Part shown: one piece after another, positions 46,741 through 55,937 of the stretch
Numbering within the stretch: the stretch's first letter is position 1
Layout of the letters: the number at the start of each line of letters is the position of its first letter
Assembly (NCBI RefSeq): GCF_014218275.1
Contig: NZ_AP023213.1
Span: forward strand, 4,212,954 to 4,276,953
Direction of reading: 5' to 3'
Origin: Citrifermentans bremense
GTDB lineage: Bacteria; Desulfobacterota; Desulfuromonadia; Geobacterales; Geobacteraceae
Length of the DNA: 64,000 nt
The notes under the pieces: generated by a model
Told to the model about the DNA's origin: nothing
The model's database searches: none
The model's input: only the letters and a program-made list of their open reading frames with translations
Made by a program: the position numbers and the translations under genes

Positions 46741-47765
46741 ATGGCTTCCTTCTCTCGGTGCAGCGGCAAAAGGACCGAGAAGCGGCTCCCCTTGCCGGCC
46801 GTGCTCTCCACTCCGATGCTCCCGCCGTGTGCCTCCACGATCGCCTTGCTGATGGTGAGGCCTAGCCCCGTCCCCTTGAACCCCCTTGCGGCCTGGGCCC
46901 GGAAATACTTGTTGAAGATGCGCGGCAGCTCCTCGGGGGGAATCCCTATGCCGGTGTCGCTCACCTGCACCCGGAGAAAGCCGTCCCTCACCTCGCTGCT
47001 CAGGGTGATGGTGCCGCGCCTGGGGGTGAATTTCACCGCGTTGCCGATCAGGTTGGCGAAGACCCGGCTGATCTGTTTCGAGTCGAGCTCCATCGGGGGG
47101 ATCTCGTCGCAGAGCTCGCTCTGGAAGCTGGAGCCATGCACCGCCGCCTCGCGCTCTCCGTCGCGGCTGCAACCCTCCAAAAGCGGGCGGATGTCGCAGC
47201 TGTGGCGGTCGATCTGCAAAAGCCCCGCCTCCAGCCGGTAGGCGTCCAGCACGTCGTCAATCATGGTGAGCATCTTCACGGAGCTCTTGTCCATCTCCCC
47301 GAGGAACAGGTGCAGCGAGTGGTCGATCTTCCCTTTTTCCCCCAGAAGGGCCTGGATGTAACCCATGATCACGGTGAGCGGCGATTTGAGGTCGTGGGTC
47401 ATCATGGCCACGAACTCCTCGCGCTGCCGCCTCTCGTTTCTTTCCGGGGTGATGTCGCGCAGCTGGTACAGCTCCCCCTTGCCGCAATCGGCAGGCAGGC
47501 GGCAGGAACGGATCTGGACCACCGTCCCCTCGACGCTCATCTCCACGGGAGCGTCCAGCGAGTTCTCGCTCAGCACGCGGTAGAGCGGGGTACGCAAGGG
47601 GAGCATGTCGACCCTGCGCCCCAGCACCTGGCCGCGCTGGACGTGGAGCAACTGTTCGGCCCTGTTGTTGATGAAGAGAACCTTGCCGCTTTCGTCCAGG
47701 TAAACGACGCCGCAATCGATCCGCTCCAGCAGCATGGCCGGGATTTTTTCAGGTTCCACCTGCAT
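46737..47765 (-). CDS. PAS-domain sensor histidine kinase
   Basis: 342 residues, soluble. PAS domain (ERIDCGVVYLDESGKVLFIN, about residues 13-95), HisKA with phospho-acceptor His in MMTHDLKSPLTV, ATPase domain with VFANLIGNAVKFTP, DTGIGIPPEE and GTGLGLTISKA. No membrane segment. Its stop is 114 bases before cheY, so CheY may be its partner, but a separate regulator is possible. ATG with GGAGG upstream. Confidence 0.9.
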   Translation of the reverse strand: MQVEPEKIPAMLLERIDCGVVYLDESGKVLFINNRAEQLLHVQRGQVLGRRVDMLPLRTPLYRVLSENSLDAPVEMSVEGTVVQIRSCRLPADCGKGELYQLRDITPERNERRQREEFVAMMTHDLKSPLTVIMGYIQALLGEKGKIDHSLHLFLGEMDKSSVKMLTMIDDVLDAYRLEAGLLQIDRHSCDIRPLLEGCSRDGEREAAVHGSSFQSELCDEIPPMELDSKQISRVFANLIGNAVKFTPRRGTITLSSEVRDGFLRVQVSDTGIGIPPEELPRIFNKYFRAQAARGFKGTGLGLTISKAIVEAHGGSIGVESTAGKGSRFSVLLPLHREKEAI

Positions 47766-47801
47766 GGTACCTCCGCCTGGACCTTAAAACCTGTCCCTGG
47801 T

Positions 47802-47828
47802 TTATCGGAAATGGTTGTGCATATCTTG
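47802..47828 (-). promoter_or_regulatory. Possible sigma-28 promoter of the PAS kinase
   Basis: On the minus strand CAAG, 15 bases, TCCGATAA; the -10 half is close to GCCGATAA. It lies about 37 bases before the kinase ATG. Confidence 0.4.
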
Positions 47829-47895
47829 AGCCAAAAGGCCTGAAAAATTTTACCAGATTGTGGAGAGCTTCCAGGAGGGGAGGAGGGGGGAGGCG

Positions 47896-47926
47896 AAAAA
47901 AAAAAGCCGCCGGGAGACCCGGCGGC
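47896..47926 (-). terminator. Strong intrinsic terminator after the rhodanese gene
   Basis: Minus strand: GCCGCCGGG-TCT-CCCGGCGGC (47926-47906) followed by ten T. The end of the efflux/sulfur operon. Confidence 0.93.
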
Positions 47927-47929
47927 TTT

Positions 47930-48322
47930 TCAGCGGGAAGAGCCGATCTGCAGCGGGAGGCCGTTTCTGTACCATCCCACCAGGCCGTCGGCCATGTTGT
48001 ACACGTCGCGGTATCCCTTGGAGGAGAGGAAGCTTGCTGCGGTCTGCGAGCGGGCGCCGACGGCGCAGTAAACCAGCACCGGCCGGTCCCGCGGGACCTC
48101 CTGCACCCTCCGGCCCAGCTCCCCCAGCGGGATGAGCAGCGATCCCTTCAGGTGCGCCTGGCGGTACTCCTCGGGGGTGCGTACGTCCAGGACCACCATC
48201 TTCGCGTTTTTGGCCAGAAGCGCCCGGGCCTGGGCGGAGTTGACGTTGACGGCGCCGGTGGCGAAGGATGGGGCCACGGCCAGAAGCAGCAGGGAAAAAA
48301 GTACGGCAAAAACTTTCATCAT
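47930..48322 (-). CDS. Exported single-domain rhodanese
   Basis: 130 residues. A signal peptide (VFAVLFSLLLLAVAPSFA) predicts periplasmic location. Rhodanese fold with VVLDVRTPEEYRQAHLKGS and the active-site loop VYCAVGARS, so the sulfur-carrying cysteine is present. It ends an operon with a metallo-beta-lactamase-fold gene 17 bases upstream and a DUF2892 gene; the E. coli protein YgaP joins rhodanese and DUF2892 domains in one chain. Confidence 0.9.
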   Translation of the reverse strand: MMKVFAVLFSLLLLAVAPSFATGAVNVNSAQARALLAKNAKMVVLDVRTPEEYRQAHLKGSLLIPLGELGRRVQEVPRDRPVLVYCAVGARSQTAASFLSSKGYRDVYNMADGLVGWYRNGLPLQIGSSR

Positions 48323-48339
48323 TGATCAACCCCTTACAT

Positions 48340-49179
48340 TTATTCGACTTCGAGCAGGTATCCTACCTGCAAAGGCTTGAACCCGCCAGGGAATTCGTGG
48401 GCCAGGCGAGCCGCCGCATGGAAACCGGTGCAGTGGCCGGGGGAGACCTTCTTCAGCCCGTACTTCTTGAGTGCCTTGATGGTGGCGTCTATCTGGGGCT
48501 GCGACGAGAAGGCGAGATGGCACCCCCCCACCACCCCGTACACCTCACCCACCCCGGTCTTCTCCCGGGCGAGCTCCAGGGTGTTGACGACCCCGGCATG
48601 GCAGCACCCAAGAAGGAGCAAAAGCCCCTTCCCGGTGACGATGACCAGGGACTGGTCGTCAAGCACCGTGTCGCGCCGGCAGCCGGCGAGGTCGCAGAAA
48701 AGGCCGGCGTCCCCCTCCTCGAAGCTGGTGCGCCTGGGGACCTCCCCGGTCAAAAAGACGCCGGGAAGGACCTCGCGGAAGGCGTCGCCGTAGGAGAAGC
48801 TCGCCCCCAGCCCGGCCAGGAACTCCTCGGAGTATGGGATGCCGACCGAGCGGGCGCTCCCCTCGCGCAGCACGTAGCGCTTGGCGAAGACCTCCGGGTG
48901 CGCCAGCACCTTCTTGGGGCCGGCCGCCTGCAAAAGCGGCCACAGCCCGCCGGCATGATCGTGGTGCCCGTGGGAGAGGACCACCTGCTCCACGCACCTT
49001 AGGTCGACGTTCATGCGCTGGGCGTTGTGGAGCAGGGTTTGGCCTGCGCCAGTGTCGAAGAGAAGCGACTCGTCCCCCTGCTGCACCAAGGCGGCAAAGC
49101 CGTGCTCGCCGAGGGTGCCGGAGAGCGCCCCGGCGCTGTTGTCGCAAAGGATCCTGATGCGGCAGCTCACTTTTGGCAT
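48340..49179 (-). CDS. Metallo-beta-lactamase-fold hydrolase (dihydropterin-synthase-like group)
   Basis: 279 residues from the ATG at 49179. The metal motif HGHHDHAGG is present, with a later GCCHAGVVNTLE histidine and a C-terminal SPGHCTGFHA. The start, CRIRILCDNSAG, and the LLFDTGAGQTLLHNA segment match the archaeal/bacterial group named after 7,8-dihydropterin-6-yl-methyl synthase. The substrate is unknown; with a rhodanese downstream, a persulfide or thioester is worth considering. The start overlaps the DUF2892 gene by 13 bases. Confidence 0.82.
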   Translation of the reverse strand: MPKVSCRIRILCDNSAGALSGTLGEHGFAALVQQGDESLLFDTGAGQTLLHNAQRMNVDLRCVEQVVLSHGHHDHAGGLWPLLQAAGPKKVLAHPEVFAKRYVLREGSARSVGIPYSEEFLAGLGASFSYGDAFREVLPGVFLTGEVPRRTSFEEGDAGLFCDLAGCRRDTVLDDQSLVIVTGKGLLLLLGCCHAGVVNTLELAREKTGVGEVYGVVGGCHLAFSSQPQIDATIKALKKYGLKKVSPGHCTGFHAAARLAHEFPGGFKPLQVGYLLEVE

Positions 49180-49379
49180 CCCTGCGGCGGAAGCTGCGGC
49201 ACCCCGAGCTTCTTCAGGATGGTCATCATCGGGCACCAGTTGGTGAAGCCGGACTGCAGGAGGTTCAACCCGATGAACGCGGTGAACCAGAGCCAGCGGG
49301 GGTCGTGGTAGTGGGCCAAAGCCAGCGAGATGAGGGTGAAGCTCCCGGCGATGAGCCTTAACAGTCTGTCGATGTACAT
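49167..49379 (-). CDS. DUF2892 (YgaP-like) small membrane protein
   Basis: 70 residues, two membrane helices. IDRLLRLIAGSFTLISLAL and WLWFTAFIGLNLLQSGFTNWCP, with the conserved Trp-Cys-Pro after helix two, match the family. AGGAGG stands upstream of the ATG at 49379. In other bacteria this domain is fused to rhodanese and thought to move thiocyanate or sulfur species; here the rhodanese is a separate gene of the same operon. Confidence 0.85.
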   Translation of the reverse strand: MYIDRLLRLIAGSFTLISLALAHYHDPRWLWFTAFIGLNLLQSGFTNWCPMMTILKKLGVPQLPPQGCQK

Positions 49380-49389
49380 GGTATGCCTC

Positions 49390-49827
49390 CTATCCTTTCG
49401 CCTGGGCGCAGCTTCTTTGCTCCAAGAGCTGCGCCACCGTCCCCGCCACGCTCGCGGTGATGCCGGGGCAGCCGCTTTTCCCTTTCGCCGAGAGCACCTT
49501 GCAGCAGGTGGCCCCGTACTGCGACTTGAACCAGCTGTGCAGCTCGCGGGTGAGCTCCGCGGCCGTTCTGCGGTCGCCCTCCAGGACCAGCCCGAGCGCC
49601 ATGGTCCCCCCCGCCACCGCGCCGCAGATGCAGCCGGAGCCGGAGCCGCCGCCGAAACCTGCGGCCAGCCGCAGCAGCTCGTCGCTTGCCTCAGGCAGGA
49701 ACTGGTTCTTCACCGCCGCCAGCACCGCCTCCGCGCAGTGCATCTTCCCCGAGCGGTAGAGCCCCTCGGCATCCGTTGCGACCTTGCCGGCCACCGTCTG
49801 ATCGATTTTTTCCGCTACGTTTTGCAA
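49390..49827 (-). CDS. C_GCAxxG_C_C family redox protein
   Basis: 145 residues if begun at the TTG at 49827, which has AAAGGAGG exactly seven bases upstream; a longer start at 49854 would put that site inside the gene. The family's cysteine pattern is visible: KMHCAEAVLAAV, GGSGSGCICGAVAGGTMALGL, GATCCKVLSAKG and SGCPG. Related proteins are small, cytoplasmic and presumably bind a metal or cluster; function unknown. A hairpin (CCAAGGTGG against CCGCCTTGG, 49854-49889) lies between it and the pump gene. Confidence 0.82.
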   Translation of the reverse strand: MQNVAEKIDQTVAGKVATDAEGLYRSGKMHCAEAVLAAVKNQFLPEASDELLRLAAGFGGGSGSGCICGAVAGGTMALGLVLEGDRRTAAELTRELHSWFKSQYGATCCKVLSAKGKSGCPGITASVAGTVAQLLEQRSCAQAKG

Positions 49828-49931
49828 CAAGAAGCCTCCTTTAAGGCAGGCCAAGGTGGGGTACAGGATTTGCGCTCCGCCTTGGCTGCGTCAGCGTTAT
49901 ATCTTAATATTTCTATCTCCCATTTCTCAAG

Positions 49932-52900
49932 CTAAACCTGTGCCTCGGCCTGTTTTTCCGCCTCGCCACCCTTTTTGTGCTTCTCCTTCCAGGACTCCAC
50001 CATGAAGTACAGGATCGGGATGGTGATGCGGGAAAGGGTGGTGGAGGCGATCTCGCCGCACATCATGGCGAGGGCGAGCCCCTGGAAGATCGGGTCGAAG
50101 AGGATCACGAAGCTCCCCACCACCACGGCCGCCGCCGTGAGCAGCATGGGGCGAAAGCGTATAGCCCCCGCGTCGATGATCGCCTCGTCGAGCGCCATCC
50201 CCTCGCGACGGCGCAACTCGGCGAAGTCGATCAGGATGATGGAGTTCCTCACGATGATCCCGGCGAGCGCGATGAAGCCGATCATGCTGGTCGCGGTGAA
50301 GAAGGCGCCCATCAGGGCGTGCCCTGGCAGGATCCCGATCAGGGTGAGCGGGATGGGTGCCATGATCACCAGCGGCGTGGTGAAATCCTTGAACCAGGCC
50401 ACCACGAGGACGTAGATCAGCACCATGACCGCGGCGAAGGCGGCCCCCAGGTCGCGGAACACCTCGTAGGTGATATGCCATTCGCCGTCCCACTTGATCC
50501 CGGGGCGCTCCTCGCTCCAGGGCTGCGTCGCTGCGCGCTGCTCTATGTGGTAGCCGCCGGGAAGCGGTATGTTGTCGATATCCTTCTGCATCTTGAGGAT
50601 GGCGTAGACCGGCGCCTCGATCACCCCCGCCACGTCGCCGGTGACGTAGACCACGCTCTTCAGGTTCTTGCGGTAGAGCGATTTTTCCTCCACCCCCCTC
50701 ACCACGCGCACCAGTTCCGAGAGCGGGACGTTCCCCTTCGTCCCCGCGAGGTAGATGGAGGAGAGCGAGGCGATGTCGCTTCGGGAGGCGAGCGGGAGCC
50801 TCAGGTTGATGTGGACCGGTTCCTTTTCCTGCGGGACGTGCATGATCCCCACGTCCGTCCCCTCCACCGCCATCTTCAGGGTCTGCACCACCTGGGCCGC
50901 GTCGACGCCGGAGAGCGCCGCCTTCTCGCGGTCCACCTCGAAATGCAGGTTCGGCTGGTCGCCCTCCTGGTACCAATCCACGTCGACGACCCCCGGGGTC
51001 GAGGTGAAGATAGCCTTGATCTTCCTGGCGATCTCCACCCGGCTTTCCTGGTTCGGGCCGTACACCTCCGCCACCAGGGTGGAGATGACCGGCGGGCCTG
51101 GTGGGATTTCCGCCACCTTGATGCGCGCGTGGTAGCGGTCGGTGATCGCCTTGAGCGTGGGGCGGATCCTCCGGGCGATGTCGTGCGACTGCCCCTTGCG
51201 CTCGTCTTTGCCGACCAGGTTCACCTGGATCTCGGCGACGCTCGGCCCCTTGCGCAGGTAGTAGTGGCGCACCAGCCCGTTGAAGTTGAAGGGGGAGTTG
51301 GTCCCGACGTAGCTCTGGAAGTCGGTGACCTCGGGGACCTTCCTGAGCGCCTCCCCGAGTTCCGCCACCATGCGGGCGTTCTCCTCCAGCGTGGTCCCCT
51401 CCGGCGCGTCGACGATCAGCTGCAGCTCGCTCTTGTTGTCGAAGGGGAGCATCTTGACCGTCACCGCCTTGAAATAGATGAGCGCGCAGGAGAAGAGGAG
51501 CAGCACCACCACCGTGGTCAGAAACCCGTAGCGGACCTTCTTGTCGTGCAGAAGCCTCCCCATGATGCGCCGGTAGAAGCGGGTCATCCAGCTCTCTTCG
51601 GGTGGGGCCTCGGTGCCGTAGTGGGACTCGCCCTTCATGAAGCGGTAGGCGAAATAGGGGGTGACGATGAGCGCGATCAAAAGCGAGAACACCATCGCCA
51701 TGGAGGCGCCCACCGGGATCGGACGCATGTAGGGACCCATGAGCCCGCCCACGAACCCCATGGGGAGGATCGAGGCGATGACGGCAAAGGTGGCCAGCAT
51801 GGTGGGGTTGCCGATCTCGTCCACCGCCCTGACCGCCGCCTCCAGCGGCTTCAGCCTGGTCGTCGTGAAGTAGCGGTGGATGTTTTCCACCACCACGATG
51901 GCGTCGTCCACCAGTATCCCGATAGAGAAGATGAGGGCGAAGAGCGTGATCCGGTTCAGCGTGTAGCCGATCCGGTTGAAGATGAACATGGTGAGGGCGA
52001 GGGTGACCGGGATCGCGATGGCCGCGACTGCCCCGGCGCGCCATCCCATGAAGACAGCGATGAGGATGGTGACCGAGATCGCCGCGAGGAACATGTGGAA
52101 GAGGAGCTCGTTGTTCTTGTCCTTGGCGGTCTCGCCGTAGTTCCTGGTCACCGTGACCTGCATCTCGGAGGGGATGATCTTCCCTTTCTGGAACTCGACC
52201 CGTTTCAGCAGGTCCTCGGCGACCCAGGTGGCGTTAGCCCCCTTCCTCTTGGCGATCGAGATGGTCACCGCGGGGTAATCAGCCGCCCCGCCCGTGAGCC
52301 CCTTTTGCGCCGCCGCAGGCCCCAAGCCGAAGAAGACGTAGTCCTTGGGTTCCTGGACGCCGTCGGTCACCGTCGCCACGTCGGAGAGGTAGACCGGGCG
52401 GCCGTCCTTCACGCTCACCACCACCCTTCGGGCGTCGTCAGGGGTCGAGATGAAGCTCCCCGCGTCGAGCTTGTAGTCGCGGTTGCCGGAGGAGACGTCG
52501 CCCGCGCGCTGGGCCACGTTGCCGCGCTCGAGTGCGCCCATGACCGCGGCCGGCGTTAGGGCGTAGGAGGAGAGGCGCGCCGCGTCCAGGCTCACCTTCA
52601 GTTCGCGCGAGACTCCCCCCCTGATCTCCGAGTTGGCGACGTCGTCCACCTTCTGAAGGTCGTCGCAGAGTTCCCTGGCCACCCGCCGCAAGGCATGGTG
52701 GTCGTAGCGGTCCGACCAGAGGGTGAGGGAAAGGATAGGTACGTCGTCGATGGATTTGGAGACCACCAACGGTTCCGCGGCGCCCGGGGGGAGGAAGTTG
52801 CGGTTGCTCATCACCTTGTTGTAGAGCTTGACCAGCGAGTTCTCCATGTCCTCGCCCACGAGGAAGCGGACCGTGATCATCCCCATCCCCGGCTTGCTCA

Positions 52901-53165
52901 CAGAGTATAGGTACTCGACCCCCTTGATCTCCCAGATCTTCTTCTCGAAGGTGGTGATCAGGCGCTCTTCCACCTCCTTAGGGGAGGAGCCGGGCATGGG
53001 GAAGTAGATATCCACCATGGGAACCACGATCTGCGGTTCCTCCTCGCGCGGCGTGGCGATGATCGAGTAGAGCCCGAGCAGCAGCGAGGCTGCCACGATG
53101 AGCGGCGTCAGCTTCGAATCTATGAAGGCGCGGGCGATCTTCCCCGCGAAGCCCAGGTTAGTCAT
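49932..53165 (-). CDS. RND-family efflux pump, inner-membrane subunit
   Basis: 1077 residues, twelve expected membrane helices. Proton-driven exporter of the AcrB/HAE1 type: [18 protein letters not shown] carries the paired Asp of the proton relay, whereas metal pumps of the CzcA group usually have Asp-Gly there. The first periplasmic part begins [19 protein letters not shown], a form common in the MdtB/NolG-like branch. Downstream of the adaptor by 45 bases. Substrate unknown. Confidence 0.92.
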   Translation of the reverse strand: MTNLGFAGKIARAFIDSKLTPLIVAASLLLGLYSIIATPREEEPQIVVPMVDIYFPMPGSSPKEVEERLITTFEKKIWEIKGVEYLYSVSKPGMGMITVRFLVGEDMENSLVKLYNKVMSNRNFLPPGAAEPLVVSKSIDDVPILSLTLWSDRYDHHALRRVARELCDDLQKVDDVANSEIRGGVSRELKVSLDAARLSSYALTPAAVMGALERGNVAQRAGDVSSGNRDYKLDAGSFISTPDDARRVVVSVKDGRPVYLSDVATVTDGVQEPKDYVFFGLGPAAAQKGLTGGAADYPAVTISIAKRKGANATWVAEDLLKRVEFQKGKIIPSEMQVTVTRNYGETAKDKNNELLFHMFLAAISVTILIAVFMGWRAGAVAAIAIPVTLALTMFIFNRIGYTLNRITLFALIFSIGILVDDAIVVVENIHRYFTTTRLKPLEAAVRAVDEIGNPTMLATFAVIASILPMGFVGGLMGPYMRPIPVGASMAMVFSLLIALIVTPYFAYRFMKGESHYGTEAPPEESWMTRFYRRIMGRLLHDKKVRYGFLTTVVVLLLFSCALIYFKAVTVKMLPFDNKSELQLIVDAPEGTTLEENARMVAELGEALRKVPEVTDFQSYVGTNSPFNFNGLVRHYYLRKGPSVAEIQVNLVGKDERKGQSHDIARRIRPTLKAITDRYHARIKVAEIPPGPPVISTLVAEVYGPNQESRVEIARKIKAIFTSTPGVVDVDWYQEGDQPNLHFEVDREKAALSGVDAAQVVQTLKMAVEGTDVGIMHVPQEKEPVHINLRLPLASRSDIASLSSIYLAGTKGNVPLSELVRVVRGVEEKSLYRKNLKSVVYVTGDVAGVIEAPVYAILKMQKDIDNIPLPGGYHIEQRAATQPWSEERPGIKWDGEWHITYEVFRDLGAAFAAVMVLIYVLVVAWFKDFTTPLVIMAPIPLTLIGILPGHALMGAFFTATSMIGFIALAGIIVRNSIILIDFAELRRREGMALDEAIIDAGAIRFRPMLLTAAAVVVGSFVILFDPIFQGLALAMMCGEIASTTLSRITIPILYFMVESWKEKHKKGGEAEKQAEAQV

Positions 53166-53210
53166 CAGTTTCTCCAGTGGTTATCGGCAAGCCTTCGTCG
53201 CAGTTGTCTA

Positions 53211-54305
53211 TCACTGCACCTTCGCGCCGTCTACCATGCGCTCAATGCCCTGGGTGACCACTTTATCGCCGGCGGCGAGACCGGAGATCACCTCTACCCT
53301 GCCGTCCAGTTCCCGACCCACCCGGATCAGCCTGAGCCTCGCTATCCCTTCCGGAGACACCGTCCACACGGAAGTAAGCGATGCCCGCTGCACCACGGCT
53401 GCGGCAGGAACGGCTACGCCCTGCCGGGAGCCCGTCTTGAAAAAGGCCTTGCCGTAGCTGCCGGAGCGAACCCCGCCGGAGGATAGATCGATCTTGACGG
53501 TGAAGGTGCGACTCGCCGGATCGACGACGGGCACCACCTCTGAGACGGTCCCCACAGCGGGGGTCCCCTCGACCGACACCGGCACCCGGTCCCCCGGCTT
53601 CGCCTTGCCGAGGAGCCCTTCCGGCGCCGCCACTTCCAGCCTGAAGCCGCTATCCCCCTCCACGGTCAGAAGCGGCGTCCCCGGAAAGACCGTCTGCCCC
53701 GCCTCGACCTGCTTCGCTACCACCACCCCGGAGATGGGAGCGGTGACGCGGCCATAGCCTGCCACCGCGCCTGCCGCCCTCGCGGTCTGGCGCGCCTGCG
53801 CAAGCCTTGCCTCAGCCCGGGCCACCCCTTGCGCCGCCACTTCCTGCTCGGTTCTCCTGGTGTCAAGCTCCTGACGGGTCAACGCCTGCTGCTCGAAGAG
53901 CCTGCTGTAGCGCTCGAAGGTGACGTCGGCGAGCTTCTTCCTCGCCTGCGCCTCGGAAAGGGCCCGCGACGCCTCGTCCACGCCGGAGGCCGCTCCGGCC
54001 GCCGCAGCGCCGCTTTCTACCGCCTCTATGGCGACGAGGAGCTTTCCTCTCCCCACCCGGTCCCCTTCCCTGACGTAAACCCCTGTGACCGTGCCGGAAA
54101 GCCTGGCCGAGAGGACAGCGGAGGTGCGGGCCCGGACGGTGCCGACCGCCTCCTGCACCTCGGGTAGATCCTCGGCCGCCACGGCGGCGACCGTCACCCC
54201 GCGCACCACTGGCGGCGCGCTCTGGACCGCGTGCTCTTCTTTTTTGCCGCAGCCGGCAGCGGACAGTATCATCAGGGCGAAAACTGCGGCCCGGTAGCTT
54301 CTCAT
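53211..54305 (-). CDS. RND efflux periplasmic adaptor (membrane fusion protein)
   Basis: 364 residues. Lipoprotein signal with lipobox-like LSAAGCGKK near residue 19. Lipoyl-like halves around a coiled coil: SGTVTGVYVREGDRVGRGKLL and then VTAPISGVVVAKQVEAGQTV. A beta-barrel and C-terminal domain follow. ATG overlaps the outer-membrane factor stop by four bases. Confidence 0.93.
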   Translation of the reverse strand: MRSYRAAVFALMILSAAGCGKKEEHAVQSAPPVVRGVTVAAVAAEDLPEVQEAVGTVRARTSAVLSARLSGTVTGVYVREGDRVGRGKLLVAIEAVESGAAAAGAASGVDEASRALSEAQARKKLADVTFERYSRLFEQQALTRQELDTRRTEQEVAAQGVARAEARLAQARQTARAAGAVAGYGRVTAPISGVVVAKQVEAGQTVFPGTPLLTVEGDSGFRLEVAAPEGLLGKAKPGDRVPVSVEGTPAVGTVSEVVPVVDPASRTFTVKIDLSSGGVRSGSYGKAFFKTGSRQGVAVPAAAVVQRASLTSVWTVSPEGIARLRLIRVGRELDGRVEVISGLAAGDKVVTQGIERMVDGAKVQ

Positions 54306-55645
54306 TGGATGACCTCCTTCAGAAATACCCCCGCACGGAAGTAGACCTCGCCGGTCGAGGCGAGCAGGTTGTTCTCCACCTCGACCAGGGTGGCGCGGGA
54401 GCGGTTTAGGGCCGCTTCCGCATCCATAAGCTCGACCAGCGGGGAGAGGCCGTTGCCGAAGCGCAGCGCCACCAGGCGCACTCCTTCCTCGGCGTCCTGC
54501 ACCGCCCGCCTCGCACTCTCGAGCCTCAGCAGCGCCTCCTGGCGCCGCAGCACGCTCTCGGCTACCTGGAGCGAAACTTCCCTGCGGTCGTTTTCGAGCA
54601 TGGCCGCCGCAGCCTTGCGGGAGAGCTCGGCCTTTTCCTTCTCATGCGAGCGCCTGGCGCCGTCGAAGAGCTCCCAGCGCAGGTTGACGCCCAGGTTCCA
54701 GGAATCCTTGTCCATCCCCAGCGGGAGGTCGCGATCGTTTATCTGGTAGGCGCCCCGGGCGTAAACGGTGGGGAGATAGGCGTCCTTTGCCTGCCGTACC
54801 GCGAGCTCCCCGAGCTGCACCGAGGTCTCGGCCGCTTTCAGGTCGGCACGGTTTTGCTGGGCCAAGGCCACCAGTTCCTGCTGGGCCAGGACCGGATCCC
54901 TGACCTGGGGAAGCTCGCCGATATCCAGCACGCCACCCTGCTCACCTCCGACTGCCAGGTTCAGCCTCATGCGCGCGAGCAGCAGGTCGTTTTGCGCCGA
55001 TGCGAGCCGCTGTTCCGCCTCGGCCAGCGCCGTCGCGGTGCGCAGCCGGTCGGATTTGAGCCCGAGACCGTCCTCTTCCCGCAACCCTGCCAGGCGGTCG
55101 TGTTCCTTCGCGTTGGCCACCGCCTGGTCGGCGATGCCGCGGTAGGCCTGGGCGCGCCGCACCCCGAGATAGGCGAGGTAGACCCGGAAAGCCACCTCCT
55201 CGCGCCTTCCCTGCAGCGAAAGGCCCGCCGCCTGCGCACTCTTGCCCGCCATGCGCACGCCGTTGCCGATGCCGAGATCGAAAAGCGGCTGCTCAAACGA
55301 AACCGAAGTGCGGAAATCCGCGCGCGGCGATGGGTTGTTCAGGGTATCGGCAGCGAAGTCGCTAGCGGGATCGATGCGTCCCTCGTCCAGCTTCATCATG
55401 AAGACGCTGGAGGGGGTGTTGGAGAGGACCACGCCGCTTTCGGCTTGGACCCGGGGAAGGTAGCGGCTCTTGCTGACGGCGACCTCCTGCTCGGCGGCGC
55501 CACGCTGATACGACGCAGCTTTCAGCAAGTTGTTGCTCTGAAGCGCACGGTTCACCGCCTCGCGCAACGTGACCGTCTCCCCGAAGGCCGGCGCCGCGAG
55601 GAGTGCAAACAGCATTACGATCAGCGGCATTATCTTTGGGCTCAC
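54302..55645 (-). CDS. TolC-type outer-membrane efflux protein
   Basis: 447 residues from the GTG at 55645, which has GGGGGG seven bases upstream; the signal peptide (IMPLIVMLFALLAAPAFG) then starts properly. Longer readings run through the promoter. Two repeated helical hairpin units are seen, with VTLREAVNRALQSNNLLKAA at the start and an equivalent AETSVQLGELAVRQAKDAYLP in the second half. First gene of the efflux operon. Confidence 0.92.
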   Translation of the reverse strand: MSPKIMPLIVMLFALLAAPAFGETVTLREAVNRALQSNNLLKAASYQRGAAEQEVAVSKSRYLPRVQAESGVVLSNTPSSVFMMKLDEGRIDPASDFAADTLNNPSPRADFRTSVSFEQPLFDLGIGNGVRMAGKSAQAAGLSLQGRREEVAFRVYLAYLGVRRAQAYRGIADQAVANAKEHDRLAGLREEDGLGLKSDRLRTATALAEAEQRLASAQNDLLLARMRLNLAVGGEQGGVLDIGELPQVRDPVLAQQELVALAQQNRADLKAAETSVQLGELAVRQAKDAYLPTVYARGAYQINDRDLPLGMDKDSWNLGVNLRWELFDGARRSHEKEKAELSRKAAAAMLENDRREVSLQVAESVLRRQEALLRLESARRAVQDAEEGVRLVALRFGNGLSPLVELMDAEAALNRSRATLVEVENNLLASTGEVYFRAGVFLKEVIQ

Positions 55646-55678
55646 CCGGCATCCCCCCTTCACAGGTCGTGTAAACAA

Positions 55679-55728
55679 ATTTATATATATGCGAAGCTGA
55701 ATATAAATATTCCCCCTTGGTATGTCAA
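55679..55728 (-). promoter_or_regulatory. Near-consensus sigma-70 promoter with overlapping operator
   Basis: Minus strand: TTGACA (55728-55723), 17-base spacer, TATATT (55705-55700). The inverted repeat ATTTATAT (55679-55686) facing ATATAAAT (55701-55708), 14 bases apart, covers the -10 and start site, so a dimeric repressor there would block transcription of the efflux operon. Start about 55693. Confidence 0.72.
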
Positions 55729-55849
55729 GGCAATTTCTGAGGCGGCAGGTTTCCTGGTCACGCGGACCAAGTTTAGCAGGTCTCGCTCGTTTTTCCCGCA
55801 TTTTACCGGTCTTTGTCACTGCAGTTACGGCCGGTTCCCTGTACCAGAT

Positions 55850-55881
55850 AAAAAAGGCGCCCATCGATAACGATGGACGCC
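55850..55881 (-). terminator. Intrinsic terminator after the DUF815-type ATPase gene
   Basis: Minus strand: GGCGTCCATCG-TTAT-CGATGGGCGCC (55881-55856; one G-T pair) followed by six T. Confidence 0.85.
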
Positions 55882-55937
55882 GGTTATTGTCTTTCATAGC
55901 CGAGCCGCTGAGTCAGTGGCTTAGGTTCTTGTACCTG

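Noticed and set aside
49977-52559. Open frame of about 860 codons opposite the RND pump gene
   Set aside because: His/Asp/Gly-rich composition typical of antisense frames in high-GC genes; no recognisable motif. The pump on the other strand is unmistakable.
55362-55652. Gene starting at the ATG next to the efflux ribosome-binding site
   Set aside because: The frame has no signal or domain; the GTG seven bases downstream opens the TolC-type frame with a proper signal peptide.
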